Source: Bacteroidota bacterium (GTDB lineage: Bacteria > Bacteroidota > Bacteroidia > Chitinophagales > Saprospiraceae). Taken from it: 41,954 nucleotides of DNA. The first letter of the stretch is position 1. Each line of letters begins with the position of its first letter. The notes beneath the pieces were generated by a model. The model ran no database searches. It was not told the DNA's origin and saw only the letters and a list, made by a program, of their open reading frames with translations. Made by a program: the position numbers and the translations under genes. The stretch lies in NCBI GenBank assembly GCA_029561355.1, contig JAKQJD010000419.1, forward strand, positions 1 through 41,954, in the 5' to 3' direction. Below, in pieces: positions 17,753-25,546 of the stretch.

Positions 17753-18376
17753 ATGAAGCAAACAACATACTTTCTCCTGGTTTTCATATTACCAAATTTG
17801 GGTTTGGCGCAAGGCAAGGAGCACATTTGGACAACAACTGACCGGCAAATCCTGCTTTCCGGATTAAAAGAAACGGAATCTGATTTTCTAAAGGAGGTAC
17901 AGGGCTTAACTCAGGAGCAAATACATTTCAAGCCGGACAGTAGCCAATGGTCCGTCGCAGAAGTAATGGAGCATATAGGCGTATATGAAGAACTGCTATA
18001 TTGGGATCTTGTGAATAATCAATATACGGATGAGCGCCCCGACCTTGTAGATTCCGTAAAAGGAATTGACAGTATCATGATAGCCTACTCTACCGACCCC
18101 AACAAAGGGCAGGCTCCATTTGTCGCGCAACCCATTGGGCGATTTAAAGAAAAAGAAGCCCTTATCCATTTTTTCACGCGTTATCGTAAAGAAGTAATAG
18201 CATTGGTGCAAGACACAAAAGTTGATTTCAGGCTTCATTTTATTTTCAGGCCAGCAGACTGGGGTGTTTGGCATATCAGGGACCTGCATCAATATACGTT
18301 ACTTTGGATTGCTCATACGGAAAGGCACTTGAATCAGATAAGGAGAATAAAATCAAATCCAAATTTTCCTGAATAA
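17753..18376 (+). CDS. Secreted DinB-like protein
   Basis: 207 residues from the ATG at 17753, chosen because it starts a signal peptide (MKQTTYFLLVFILPNLGLAQG). The four-helix DinB_2 pattern is seen in SGLKETESDFLKEVQGLTQE, SQWSVAEVMEHIGVYEELLY and LLWIAHTERHLNQIRRI. The His residues of MEHIG, AHTE and ERHL fit the metal-binding triad of the family. DinB-like proteins are metal-dependent enzymes of the thiol-transferase type or of unknown role; export is less common. Partner of the reductase gene upstream. Confidence 0.88.
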   Translation: MKQTTYFLLVFILPNLGLAQGKEHIWTTTDRQILLSGLKETESDFLKEVQGLTQEQIHFKPDSSQWSVAEVMEHIGVYEELLYWDLVNNQYTDERPDLVDSVKGIDSIMIAYSTDPNKGQAPFVAQPIGRFKEKEALIHFFTRYRKEVIALVQDTKVDFRLHFIFRPADWGVWHIRDLHQYTLLWIAHTERHLNQIRRIKSNPNFPE

Positions 18377-18431
18377 TCAGGTAATGCTTCAACAGTGAGC
18401 CAAAAGCGAACACCATGTATTAAATATCGTT

Positions 18432-18473
18432 TAATTGCTTCCTGATCAAGGCACAGTACCTGCTCTTTGTTGG
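18432..18473 (+). repeat. Degraded left part of the boundary repeat (R5)
   Basis: AATTGCTTCCTGATCAAGG followed by CTCTTTGTTGG resembles the left part of R1 and R2 (AATTGCTTCCC.ATCAAG...CTTTGTACT). It lies 18 nt before the zinc-ribbon gene. The right part with GTCGGAGACAC is missing. Confidence 0.5.
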
Positions 18474-18490
18474 TTTAAAACAATCAAAAA

Positions 18491-18769
18491 ATGAAAGAAT
18501 ATAAATTCTGCCAAAGTTGCGGTTTCCCCCTCAAGAAGGACAAAAAAGGTGGCGGTTCCGAAAAAGACGGATCGATAAGCAAGATGTATTGTTCCATGTG
18601 TTATGAAAACGGAAAATTCCTGACTCCGCCTGAAATCGACACAGCAAAAAAAATGCAGGCGTTTTGTATACAGGAAATGAAGAAAGACGGAATGAATGCC
18701 TTATTCGCCTGGCTCGCCACCCGAACCATTCCAAAACTGGAAAGATGGAAGCAAGCAGCCGGGGGATAA
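18491..18769 (+). CDS. Putative zinc-ribbon protein (PF12674 type)
   Basis: 92 residues. N-terminal zinc ribbon with C7-x2-C10 (FCQSCGFPLKKD) and C34-x2-C37 (MYCSMCYENGKFL), followed by a helical part (ALFAWLATRTIPKLERWKQ) typical of this family. The function of the family is unknown; binding of zinc by four Cys is the only safe statement. Last gene of the plus-strand cassette-like run. Confidence 0.88.
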   Translation: MKEYKFCQSCGFPLKKDKKGGGSEKDGSISKMYCSMCYENGKFLTPPEIDTAKKMQAFCIQEMKKDGMNALFAWLATRTIPKLERWKQAAGG

Positions 18770-18846
18770 TTCAAGTTTGACAGAGAAGCATACACCAATG
18801 CGAAGAGTGATTTTGTGAAAAGAAAGGCGGCAAGAATAGTTTTCAT
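18770..18846 (-). pseudogene. Orphan 5' gene remnant with signal peptide and promoter-like box
   Basis: The minus strand from ATG 18846 reads MKTILAAFLFTKSLFALVYA then SLSN, a good signal peptide, and runs into the 3' end of the zinc-ribbon gene. About 20 nt upstream is TAGATTTG, a match to the TAnnTTTG promoter box. This could be the start of a gene cut off where the cassette-like region ends. The rest of 18847-19066 holds nothing I can assign. Confidence 0.3.
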
Positions 18847-19066
18847 GTAAATGGAATGAATCGGATGATTTAAAGGTGCAAATCTATCCTCCAATCAATG
18901 CCCGGTTCCGCCTATTGGCCGATGTGACGGCAGATAGCGGTTTCGTACAAGTATTACACAGCATTTGCCTAAAAATAGCCTAAGTCAAGAAATACCCCGG
19001 AAAATATAACAATCAAAAACCGGAGGGCACCCCGAATGTTTCCCTTGAAACTAAAAGACTTGACTT

Positions 19067-21913
19067 ATGCTGTTACACTACACCTGCCGGAAGGGCCTCG
19101 CTTTCTCCTGCCTCCTCCTGTGCGCTTCCTTGCGCGTGTCCGCCACCACATATACCCTTCAGGCGGGCAGCAACGCATCCGTCAACTGGTCGTCCCCAAG
19201 CGCATGGCTGCCCAATGGCGTACCCGGCGCGAATGACGACGTGGTGATCAATGGCAATGCTACTACCTCACTGATCACCGAGGGTGACATCACCGTTAAA
19301 TCCTTCACCGTCAATGGGTTGTCCTACATTTTTGGTCCGGGAACACTCACCGTTACGGAAAACCTGGATGTTCGTTTTCCCATGTTCTGGCAAATGACAC
19401 TGGTGATTGCCGCCGGAGCGAATGCCTCCATGACGGATGAAAACGCTTCCAACGGGCTCACGGGAATTACTTTTTACAATGACCTGGTGGTGAACGGCAA
19501 CCTGGTGATGGAATCCCAATCCTTTTCCGGCGTCAAGGTCATCATCAATGGCGTGCTGACGCAGAAGGAAGGCAGCCTGAACTGCACCGTTCTGATAAAC
19601 CCTGGCGGCGCGCTGAATATCGACAGCCCGGATTTGCCGGTAAACATCGGGAAAGTAGTGAACAAGGGCACCCTGAACTGGCAATCGGGCCGGCTCACCT
19701 CCGTCAACGGGCCCATCATCAACGAAGGACTCTGGAACATCAGCGTTGAGGAGGAAACACTGGGCTTTGGAGGCTTTTTTCAGGATTCCGTCATTTACAA
19801 TGCAGGCACCATCGACCTGGCGCCCAATGTGGTCAGCCTTTCCATGACGAAAAGATTCGTCAATACCGGAACGATCCAGATGCATGGCGCGACCCGGTTA
19901 TCGCTGCTGGCGCTGGACCATTACGGCGTCATAAACGGCCCGGCGGGTGCTGTGCTGAACATCATCGGCAATTATTTCGATACAGGTACCACTTTTCACA
20001 GCGGTTCGACCGTCGATGTATCCAGGCTGGAAACCGTCAACTCCAGCACCTTGAATCTGAACGAGGGTTGCAATATTTCCGCCGTTCCGAACTTTTTTTT
20101 CGGCACGGGCATCGTTTACCTGAACACCATCTTGCCGGCCGCTGCCGACTACCGCGTTCAGGCATATGTACTGACCGATATCGACCAGCATTTTACCGGC
20201 AACTTTCTGCTGGAAGGCGGCGCCATCGACGGAAACTGTACGTTTTCATTCGACACACCCGATCTGGCGGCCCATTCGGGTTATTTCGGCGGTTATGTGG
20301 CCGTGACCTTGAGCGCAGGCACGATTTTATCGGTAAAATCGATGGGCGTTTCCAATCTGGTGAATAACGGAACCATACAGTGCCTGCAACCGGGAGGACT
20401 GATCAGTGTCTCCGCTCCCGGCATTTTCAACAACGCAACATGGAACATTGCGGCAGACTCCGTCATCGTGCTCGGTTACAGCAATACTCCCATGCCAGAA
20501 GTGAATGTGCACAACAACGGAACCCTGAACCTGAATACCGGTCTCACCACTTTTATGGCCACCGTGGAAAACACCGGAACCATCAACCTGGGCGCCAACC
20601 AGAACATGGTCGTTTCCGGCAATTTCACACAAAAAAACGTGCTGACCGGCCAACCCGGCAGCCAACTGGAATTGTCCGGCAGTTTTAACAGCAGCATCCT
20701 GTATAGCGGGTCCCAAACTTCGGGCCTGAGCCGGTTATCGGTTTCCTACGGCCAGGTGACGTTTCAACAGGGCGCTGTTCTGAACAACATTTCCAGTTTT
20801 ACGGCCGACGACGGCACCCTGGAAACTTCCGTGGTATTGCCGCCCGGCGCCCAGTACGAGTTTAGAAATTCCCTGATTCGCCTGAATACCCTTTTTCAAC
20901 CTTCCACGGTACTGGAACTGGAAGACACCGATTTCGAAGGCAGCGGCAGTTTGCGTATCGGCAATGCCATGAACTGGAACGGCGGTACCATGGATGTGCC
21001 GGTGAATATTCTGGCAAGTGCCCAGTTGTTCGTCCGGGAAAACAATAAACGCCCCATTATTTCCGCGCCCTTCACCAACCTGGGCAATATCACGATGGCG
21101 GGCGGTATTCTCGAAATCAATACGGGTTTCTTTAAAAACGCGGGGAACTGGAACGTCATTTCCGAAGAAGACGTCATTATGGACGGTTTTACGGCATTTA
21201 CCAATGAAGGCGTTTTTTCCATTTGCGGCAACCAGCCTATTCAAATGGTATTCAACGTGCCTTTTATCAATAAACCGACCGGCACCTTCAAAGGAGAGGG
21301 CTCTTACACGTTCAATGCGGGATTTACCAATGATGGCACCCTGGCGCCCGGCTGTTCTCCCGGCATGCTGAATATCGAGGACAACCTCGTAGCGCCGCCA
21401 CTGGTAGAAATAGAAGTTACAGGCGATAACACGGGCGAATACGATCAGTTGCTGGTCAATGGAAACATGAGTGCCGGCGCCGTGCTGAACGTATTGGTGC
21501 CCGACGGGACGACCCTGAACGGCAGCATAAAAGTCATTCAAACCACCGGCGCCTTCACCGGCACTTTTGCCCAGGTAAACATGCCACCGAATTTCACGCT
21601 GGAATACCTGCCGGACGGGGTTTTGCTGACTTCCGACGGCAGTGTGGGTGTTCAGGACCTGGACCGGCAGGCCGGGGTAACGCTCAGCCCTACCCTCGCG
21701 ACCACGCACGTGTCGATCGTTACCCGGGCGACCGTTTCGGAAAATGCCAGCCTGGAATTGTACAACCTGCACGGGCAATTGGTTCGGGATGCGTCCTGGA
21801 GCAAAGGGAACAATCAACAGGAATTGAATATCGCGGACTTGCCCGACGGGATGTACACGCTCCGGCTGAGCGCTTTCCCGAACTGGTATGGCAAGTTTGT
21901 GAAACAAAACTGA
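19067..21913 (+). CDS. Secreted beta-helix-like adhesin with T9SS type A tail
   Basis: 948 residues. Signal peptide MLLHYTCRKGLAFSCLLLCA...VSA, followed by about 800 residues of repeated short beta-strand units rich in N, G and T (VVNGNLVME, IINGVLTQKEG, VVNKGTLNWQSG, VNNGTIQ, HNNGTLNLNTG, VENTGTINLG), the pattern of right-handed beta-helix surface proteins. The C-terminal 80 residues (VSENASLELYNLHGQLVRD, LNIADLPDGMYTLRL) form a T9SS type A sorting domain. Probably a surface-attached or released adhesin. It is GC-richer than the cassettes just upstream. Confidence 0.88.
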   Translation: MLLHYTCRKGLAFSCLLLCASLRVSATTYTLQAGSNASVNWSSPSAWLPNGVPGANDDVVINGNATTSLITEGDITVKSFTVNGLSYIFGPGTLTVTENLDVRFPMFWQMTLVIAAGANASMTDENASNGLTGITFYNDLVVNGNLVMESQSFSGVKVIINGVLTQKEGSLNCTVLINPGGALNIDSPDLPVNIGKVVNKGTLNWQSGRLTSVNGPIINEGLWNISVEEETLGFGGFFQDSVIYNAGTIDLAPNVVSLSMTKRFVNTGTIQMHGATRLSLLALDHYGVINGPAGAVLNIIGNYFDTGTTFHSGSTVDVSRLETVNSSTLNLNEGCNISAVPNFFFGTGIVYLNTILPAAADYRVQAYVLTDIDQHFTGNFLLEGGAIDGNCTFSFDTPDLAAHSGYFGGYVAVTLSAGTILSVKSMGVSNLVNNGTIQCLQPGGLISVSAPGIFNNATWNIAADSVIVLGYSNTPMPEVNVHNNGTLNLNTGLTTFMATVENTGTINLGANQNMVVSGNFTQKNVLTGQPGSQLELSGSFNSSILYSGSQTSGLSRLSVSYGQVTFQQGAVLNNISSFTADDGTLETSVVLPPGAQYEFRNSLIRLNTLFQPSTVLELEDTDFEGSGSLRIGNAMNWNGGTMDVPVNILASAQLFVRENNKRPIISAPFTNLGNITMAGGILEINTGFFKNAGNWNVISEEDVIMDGFTAFTNEGVFSICGNQPIQMVFNVPFINKPTGTFKGEGSYTFNAGFTNDGTLAPGCSPGMLNIEDNLVAPPLVEIEVTGDNTGEYDQLLVNGNMSAGAVLNVLVPDGTTLNGSIKVIQTTGAFTGTFAQVNMPPNFTLEYLPDGVLLTSDGSVGVQDLDRQAGVTLSPTLATTHVSIVTRATVSENASLELYNLHGQLVRDASWSKGNNQQELNIADLPDGMYTLRLSAFPNWYGKFVKQN

Positions 21914-21915
21914 TG

Positions 21916-21945
21916 CAAATGCAATCTGGCTCCACTGGATAGTTT
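21916..21945 (+). repeat. Direct repeat, right copy (partner at 12867-12896)
   Basis: Begins 2-3 nt after the adhesin stop codon and matches the left copy at 29 of 30 positions in the same orientation. The rest of the 435-bp gap to 22348 holds only the terminator-like hairpin at 22066 and AT-rich sequence. Confidence 0.7.
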
Positions 21946-22065
21946 GAATTTGTGGGGATTTTTAAATAAAATCAGGAGCATTTCTTGTGTAGTTGAAGCG
22001 GGCGGGGTATATTAGCCCTGTTAAACTCCACCCACACTTTTGACCAACTTTGCATGTTATATCTG

Positions 22066-22106
22066 AAAAGGCTTGTCTGGCGGGAAACCGGCAGGCAGGC
22101 CTTTTT
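22066..22106 (+). terminator. Strong hairpin with T-tract
   Basis: AAAAGGCTTGTCTGG, a small loop around GAAAC, then GGCAGGCAGGCCTTTTT form a stem of about 14 pairs with two G-U pairs, followed by Ts. It is A-rich on the 5' side, so it could also work on the minus strand. Probably ends transcription of the adhesin gene about 150 nt upstream. Confidence 0.7.
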
Positions 22107-22348
22107 GCGTGTGTAGGCTGGATGGACGCAATAGACGATTAAGTGGGGGTTGCTGCAAAGTAGTAGTTCGCTGCAAAAAAATAGCATAATAATAGGGTTT
22201 GTTGGTTAAATGTAATTGGGGCTAAGCATAAAATGCATATTCGTTCGAAGTGTTTGATTCTGAATTCTCATTTTTAAATTACTGAATATAAAAATCTTAA
22301 CCGAAATCAATTTTGTTTACTCATTATTCATTCTAAATAAAAGTTTTT

Positions 22349-24496
22349 ATGAAAAGCAGTACAGTTTTTTTTGCACTTATATTGTTAAGCGCAACTATTT
22401 TCTGCCAGCCCAAATTGTTAAAAGATATCAATATTGGAACTAGTGCCTCTCTGGTAAATGTAGATAATGCCGTAACCCGGGTTGGTGCTTTCGTCTTTTT
22501 TGCTGCTACCCAACCCGACCTTGGTGCTGAATTATGGAAAACCGACGGCACTACCGATGGCACTCAGTTGGTCAAAGATATACAACCTGGATCCGCTGGT
22601 AGTCGGCTGAACAATTTTTACGCACTAGGCAATGATCTATTGTTGTTTACAGCCGATGATGGCATCAATGGACTGGAACTCTGGCGAAGTGATGGAACCG
22701 AATCTGGTACTTTCATAGTAAAAAACATTGGTCCCGGTGTCACTGACGGGATATCCAATTTCATCAATAACCCGCAATATTATATTGTCTTTAACGCCAA
22801 ACTCTACTTTGGTGCTAATAACGGCGTAAATGGCTATGAACTGTGGTCGAGTGATGGAACGGAAGCAGGTACTACGATGGTCAAGGATATCTTTACTAAT
22901 GCTACTGGTAGCTCTCCTACTAACTTTGAGGTACATAATGGCTCACTTTACTTTTCTGCAAGCGCTTCAGCGCAAGGCGCGGAACTTTGGAAATCCGACG
23001 GTACCGGCACGGGCACTGTGCTCGTGAAAGATATTCGTCCCGGCGGCTTTGGCAGCAATCCCGCAAATCTTCGTTCCTTGGGCAGCACACTTATTTTTAG
23101 CGCGAACGACGGAGTACACGATATTGAATTGTGGAAAACCGATGGAACAGCTGCGGGTACGATATTGGTTAAAGATATCAAAACCAATTCGGCAGGTACC
23201 TTTGGGACAAGCAGTTTTGAAACGGGGACAAATTCTTCTGAAAACCGGTTCGCGCGTTTGGGTGATATCGCTTTTTTCTCTGCTATTGACGATTCGACCG
23301 GCATTGAACTATGGAAAACGGACGGTACGGAAGCAGGTACGATTCGAGTCAAAGACGCATCTTCTGCTGCCGGATCAAATGGATATGCACCTCAAAATTT
23401 CACTGTACTGGGTGATGAGATTTATTACAAGTATGACAACGATATCAGTGGAATAGAACTTTGGAAATCAGATGGTACGGAAGCAGGCACCCATATCGTA
23501 AAAGACCTTGAACCCGGCTTTTTCGGCTCGTTTGTGTTACCAACCTACATATTTTCGCATCTGGGTAAATTGTACTTTGCCTCAGATGCCGGTTTCAACG
23601 GCATCGAATTATTCGAAAGCGATGGAACCGAGGCCGGCACTCAGTTATTTGCCAATCTTAATCCGGGTTCAGCCAGTTCATCGCCAAACCGTTTCATTTC
23701 ATTGGGGAAAAGGCTCATTTTTTGGGCTACTACAACGAATGGCGGCGCCGAACCATGGATTTACATTCCACCTATTACTGTAAACGCCAACATTTCCGAT
23801 GCCAAGTGTTTTGGTGATTCTACCGCTACTGCTTCCTTGCAAATCAGTTCCGATGGCATCGCACCTTTCACCACAGATTGGGAACCCGATTGGATTTCTG
23901 GCATAGAACCATCCAATCTGTCCGCCGGTATGTACAGCGTTACTGTAACTGATTCTGAAGGCGCAACGGGATCTGCTACTATAACCATAGGGCAACCCAC
24001 CGCTATTTCACTTCTAGTAACCACCACTCCCGAATCCGGAGCAGCGGCCAATGGTACCGCAACGGTTAACCCTTCCGGTGGAGCCCCAACCTATACTTAT
24101 CTCTGGAATACCATGCCACCCCAAACCACCCAAACGGCAACCGGCCTTATCGCTAGTGATTATGTCTGTACGATTACTGACGCCAATGGTTGTACAGCCA
24201 TCGCAATGGCTACGGTGTTGCAAATAACCGGAACTGGAGAGCCTGCGAATGATCCCATTCGATTGGAATTTCACCCAAACCCGGCAAATACAATTGCCTA
24301 TTGGTCGATGCCAAATGGTACGGCCGTGTCGGGCAGGATTTTTCAGCCAAATGGGCAAGCTATCAGGCCACTGAACACAACCGAACTAACACAAGGACAA
24401 CTCGACACTAGCCGCCTTGCCAGTGGAGGGTACTACATGATGATTGTTTTGGAAACGGGGCGATCAGCATTTGTGCACTTTGTCATAGTAAAATAG
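22349..24496 (+). CDS. Secreted ELWxxDGT-repeat protein with SprB-like and T9SS type A domains
   Basis: 715 residues. Signal peptide MKSSTVFFALILLSATIFC. About residues 20-475 contain eight ELWxxDGT motifs (AELWKTDGT, LELWRSDGT, YELWSSDGT, and a last variant IELFESDGT), each followed by EAGT-x-VKDI, at about 45-65 residue spacing, as in beta-propeller-like ELWxxDGT proteins. Then two SprB-type repeats (DAKCFGDSTATASL, LWNTMPPQTTQTATGL) and a C-terminal type A sorting domain (LEFHPNPANTIAYWSM...RLASGGYYMMIV). Exported by T9SS to the cell surface; the biological role of the repeat is unknown. Confidence 0.93.
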   Translation: MKSSTVFFALILLSATIFCQPKLLKDINIGTSASLVNVDNAVTRVGAFVFFAATQPDLGAELWKTDGTTDGTQLVKDIQPGSAGSRLNNFYALGNDLLLFTADDGINGLELWRSDGTESGTFIVKNIGPGVTDGISNFINNPQYYIVFNAKLYFGANNGVNGYELWSSDGTEAGTTMVKDIFTNATGSSPTNFEVHNGSLYFSASASAQGAELWKSDGTGTGTVLVKDIRPGGFGSNPANLRSLGSTLIFSANDGVHDIELWKTDGTAAGTILVKDIKTNSAGTFGTSSFETGTNSSENRFARLGDIAFFSAIDDSTGIELWKTDGTEAGTIRVKDASSAAGSNGYAPQNFTVLGDEIYYKYDNDISGIELWKSDGTEAGTHIVKDLEPGFFGSFVLPTYIFSHLGKLYFASDAGFNGIELFESDGTEAGTQLFANLNPGSASSSPNRFISLGKRLIFWATTTNGGAEPWIYIPPITVNANISDAKCFGDSTATASLQISSDGIAPFTTDWEPDWISGIEPSNLSAGMYSVTVTDSEGATGSATITIGQPTAISLLVTTTPESGAAANGTATVNPSGGAPTYTYLWNTMPPQTTQTATGLIASDYVCTITDANGCTAIAMATVLQITGTGEPANDPIRLEFHPNPANTIAYWSMPNGTAVSGRIFQPNGQAIRPLNTTELTQGQLDTSRLASGGYYMMIVLETGRSAFVHFVIVK

Positions 24497-24999
24497 TTTT
24501 TAACAACTAAAACCAAAAAAGGTAGACCGTCTTTTACATTAGAATATGAATAGACATCAGTAAAGAAGAATTCGCATCGTACTTTGAATAAATAATAAAT
24601 GGCTGCGAACAATCGCTGGCTGTCAAGTATTCCTATACGATGCCCCAGGCAATAACTTGGCGAGTAAGTCTCGGATGGAAAGATTGTCTGTGATGGATTT
24701 TATAAATGCAAGTTTTCTATTTACTTGAGTAAATTTCAGGTGAAGAGAAAGGCTCCGTTTTTACATTGATATCGATAATATCTAATAATTCGGGTAGTGT
24801 TTTTTTTAATTCAGGAAATTGGTGCCAACGTGATGCTGGCTGCCTGCATCACTGTGGGTGCTAATGCCGTGTTTAATGTTGGTTATGGCGCCATGTCCTG
24901 TGCGGCAAGTGTGCTTTATTATAAAACAAAGCAGTAAAAACACTGATACAGTGCTCATACAAACAGGTTTCTCCAAAATTATAACTTTGAAAAAACAAA
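24497..24999. other. Intergenic region with a possible membrane-protein remnant
   Basis: Mostly AT-rich without clear genes. A short plus-strand ORF at 24833-24937 reads MLAACITVGANAVFNVGYG then AMSCAASVLYYKTKQ, and the frame is open upstream without a start. It looks like the last transmembrane helix of a lost membrane protein or a chance hydrophobic ORF. Confidence 0.35.
24982..24989 (+). promoter_or_regulatory. Candidate -7 promoter box
   Basis: TAACTTTG matches the TAnnTTTG consensus. It is only 10 nt before the first ATG of the NTF2-like gene, which would leave almost no leader. This favours translation from the later in-frame ATGs at 25024/25027. No clear -33 element. Confidence 0.45.
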
Positions 25000-25422
25000 A
25001 TGACGACGTCGAAAAACAAAAAAATGATGCAAGACATCTTTGCAGAACTGGCCAAAGGAAACGATCTTCCATTTATAGAAGCAATGGCAGACGAAATGAC
25101 ATGGGTGTGGATGGGTTCCGGCCAGTGGGCAAAGACCTTTAACGGTAAGGAGGAAGTTCTGGGCGACCTCTGGAGTGCCGTCCGGCAGACCTTGAAACCT
25201 CCCTATAAAACCATTGCCGGCAATTTTATTGCCGATGGCGATTATGTTGCAGTGGAAGCGATTGGCCAAAACGCCACACCTGACGGGAAAGTGTACAACA
25301 ATAAATACTGCTGGATATGCAGGATTGTGGATGGCAAAATTTACGAACTGAAAGAATATATGGATACGGATCTCGTCACAAGAACATTTACAGAAAATCC
25401 TGCGGTGGATAGTCGAACCTGA
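25000..25422 (+). CDS. NTF2-like / SnoaL-like protein
   Basis: 140 residues; 132 or 131 if started at the ATG at 25024 or 25027, which suits the promoter position better. A single NTF2-fold domain: MMQDIFAELAKGNDLPFIEA, DEMTWVWMGSGQW, FNGKEEVLGDL, FIADGDYVAVEAIGQNATPD, KYCWICRIVDGKIYELKEYM. Proteins of this fold range from isomerases and hydrolases to ligand-binding subunits, so no reaction can be assigned. Cytoplasmic. Confidence 0.88.
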   Translation: MTTSKNKKMMQDIFAELAKGNDLPFIEAMADEMTWVWMGSGQWAKTFNGKEEVLGDLWSAVRQTLKPPYKTIAGNFIADGDYVAVEAIGQNATPDGKVYNNKYCWICRIVDGKIYELKEYMDTDLVTRTFTENPAVDSRT

Positions 25423-25546
25423 AATCCCGTTGCGACACAACCTATATGCTGAAAAAATTCCCCAAATAAGGTCATTTCCCGTTGATATGGTCAGGCATAA
25501 CAGTTTCTTTACGTCGGCAGCATTCATTCTAATTTTCAAAGAAATC

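Noticed and set aside
12932..18473. Classical integron with attC sites
   Set aside because: I could not find paired RYYYAAC/GTTRRRY ends in the repeats, and no integrase gene is present in the window. Kept as a cassette-like array only.
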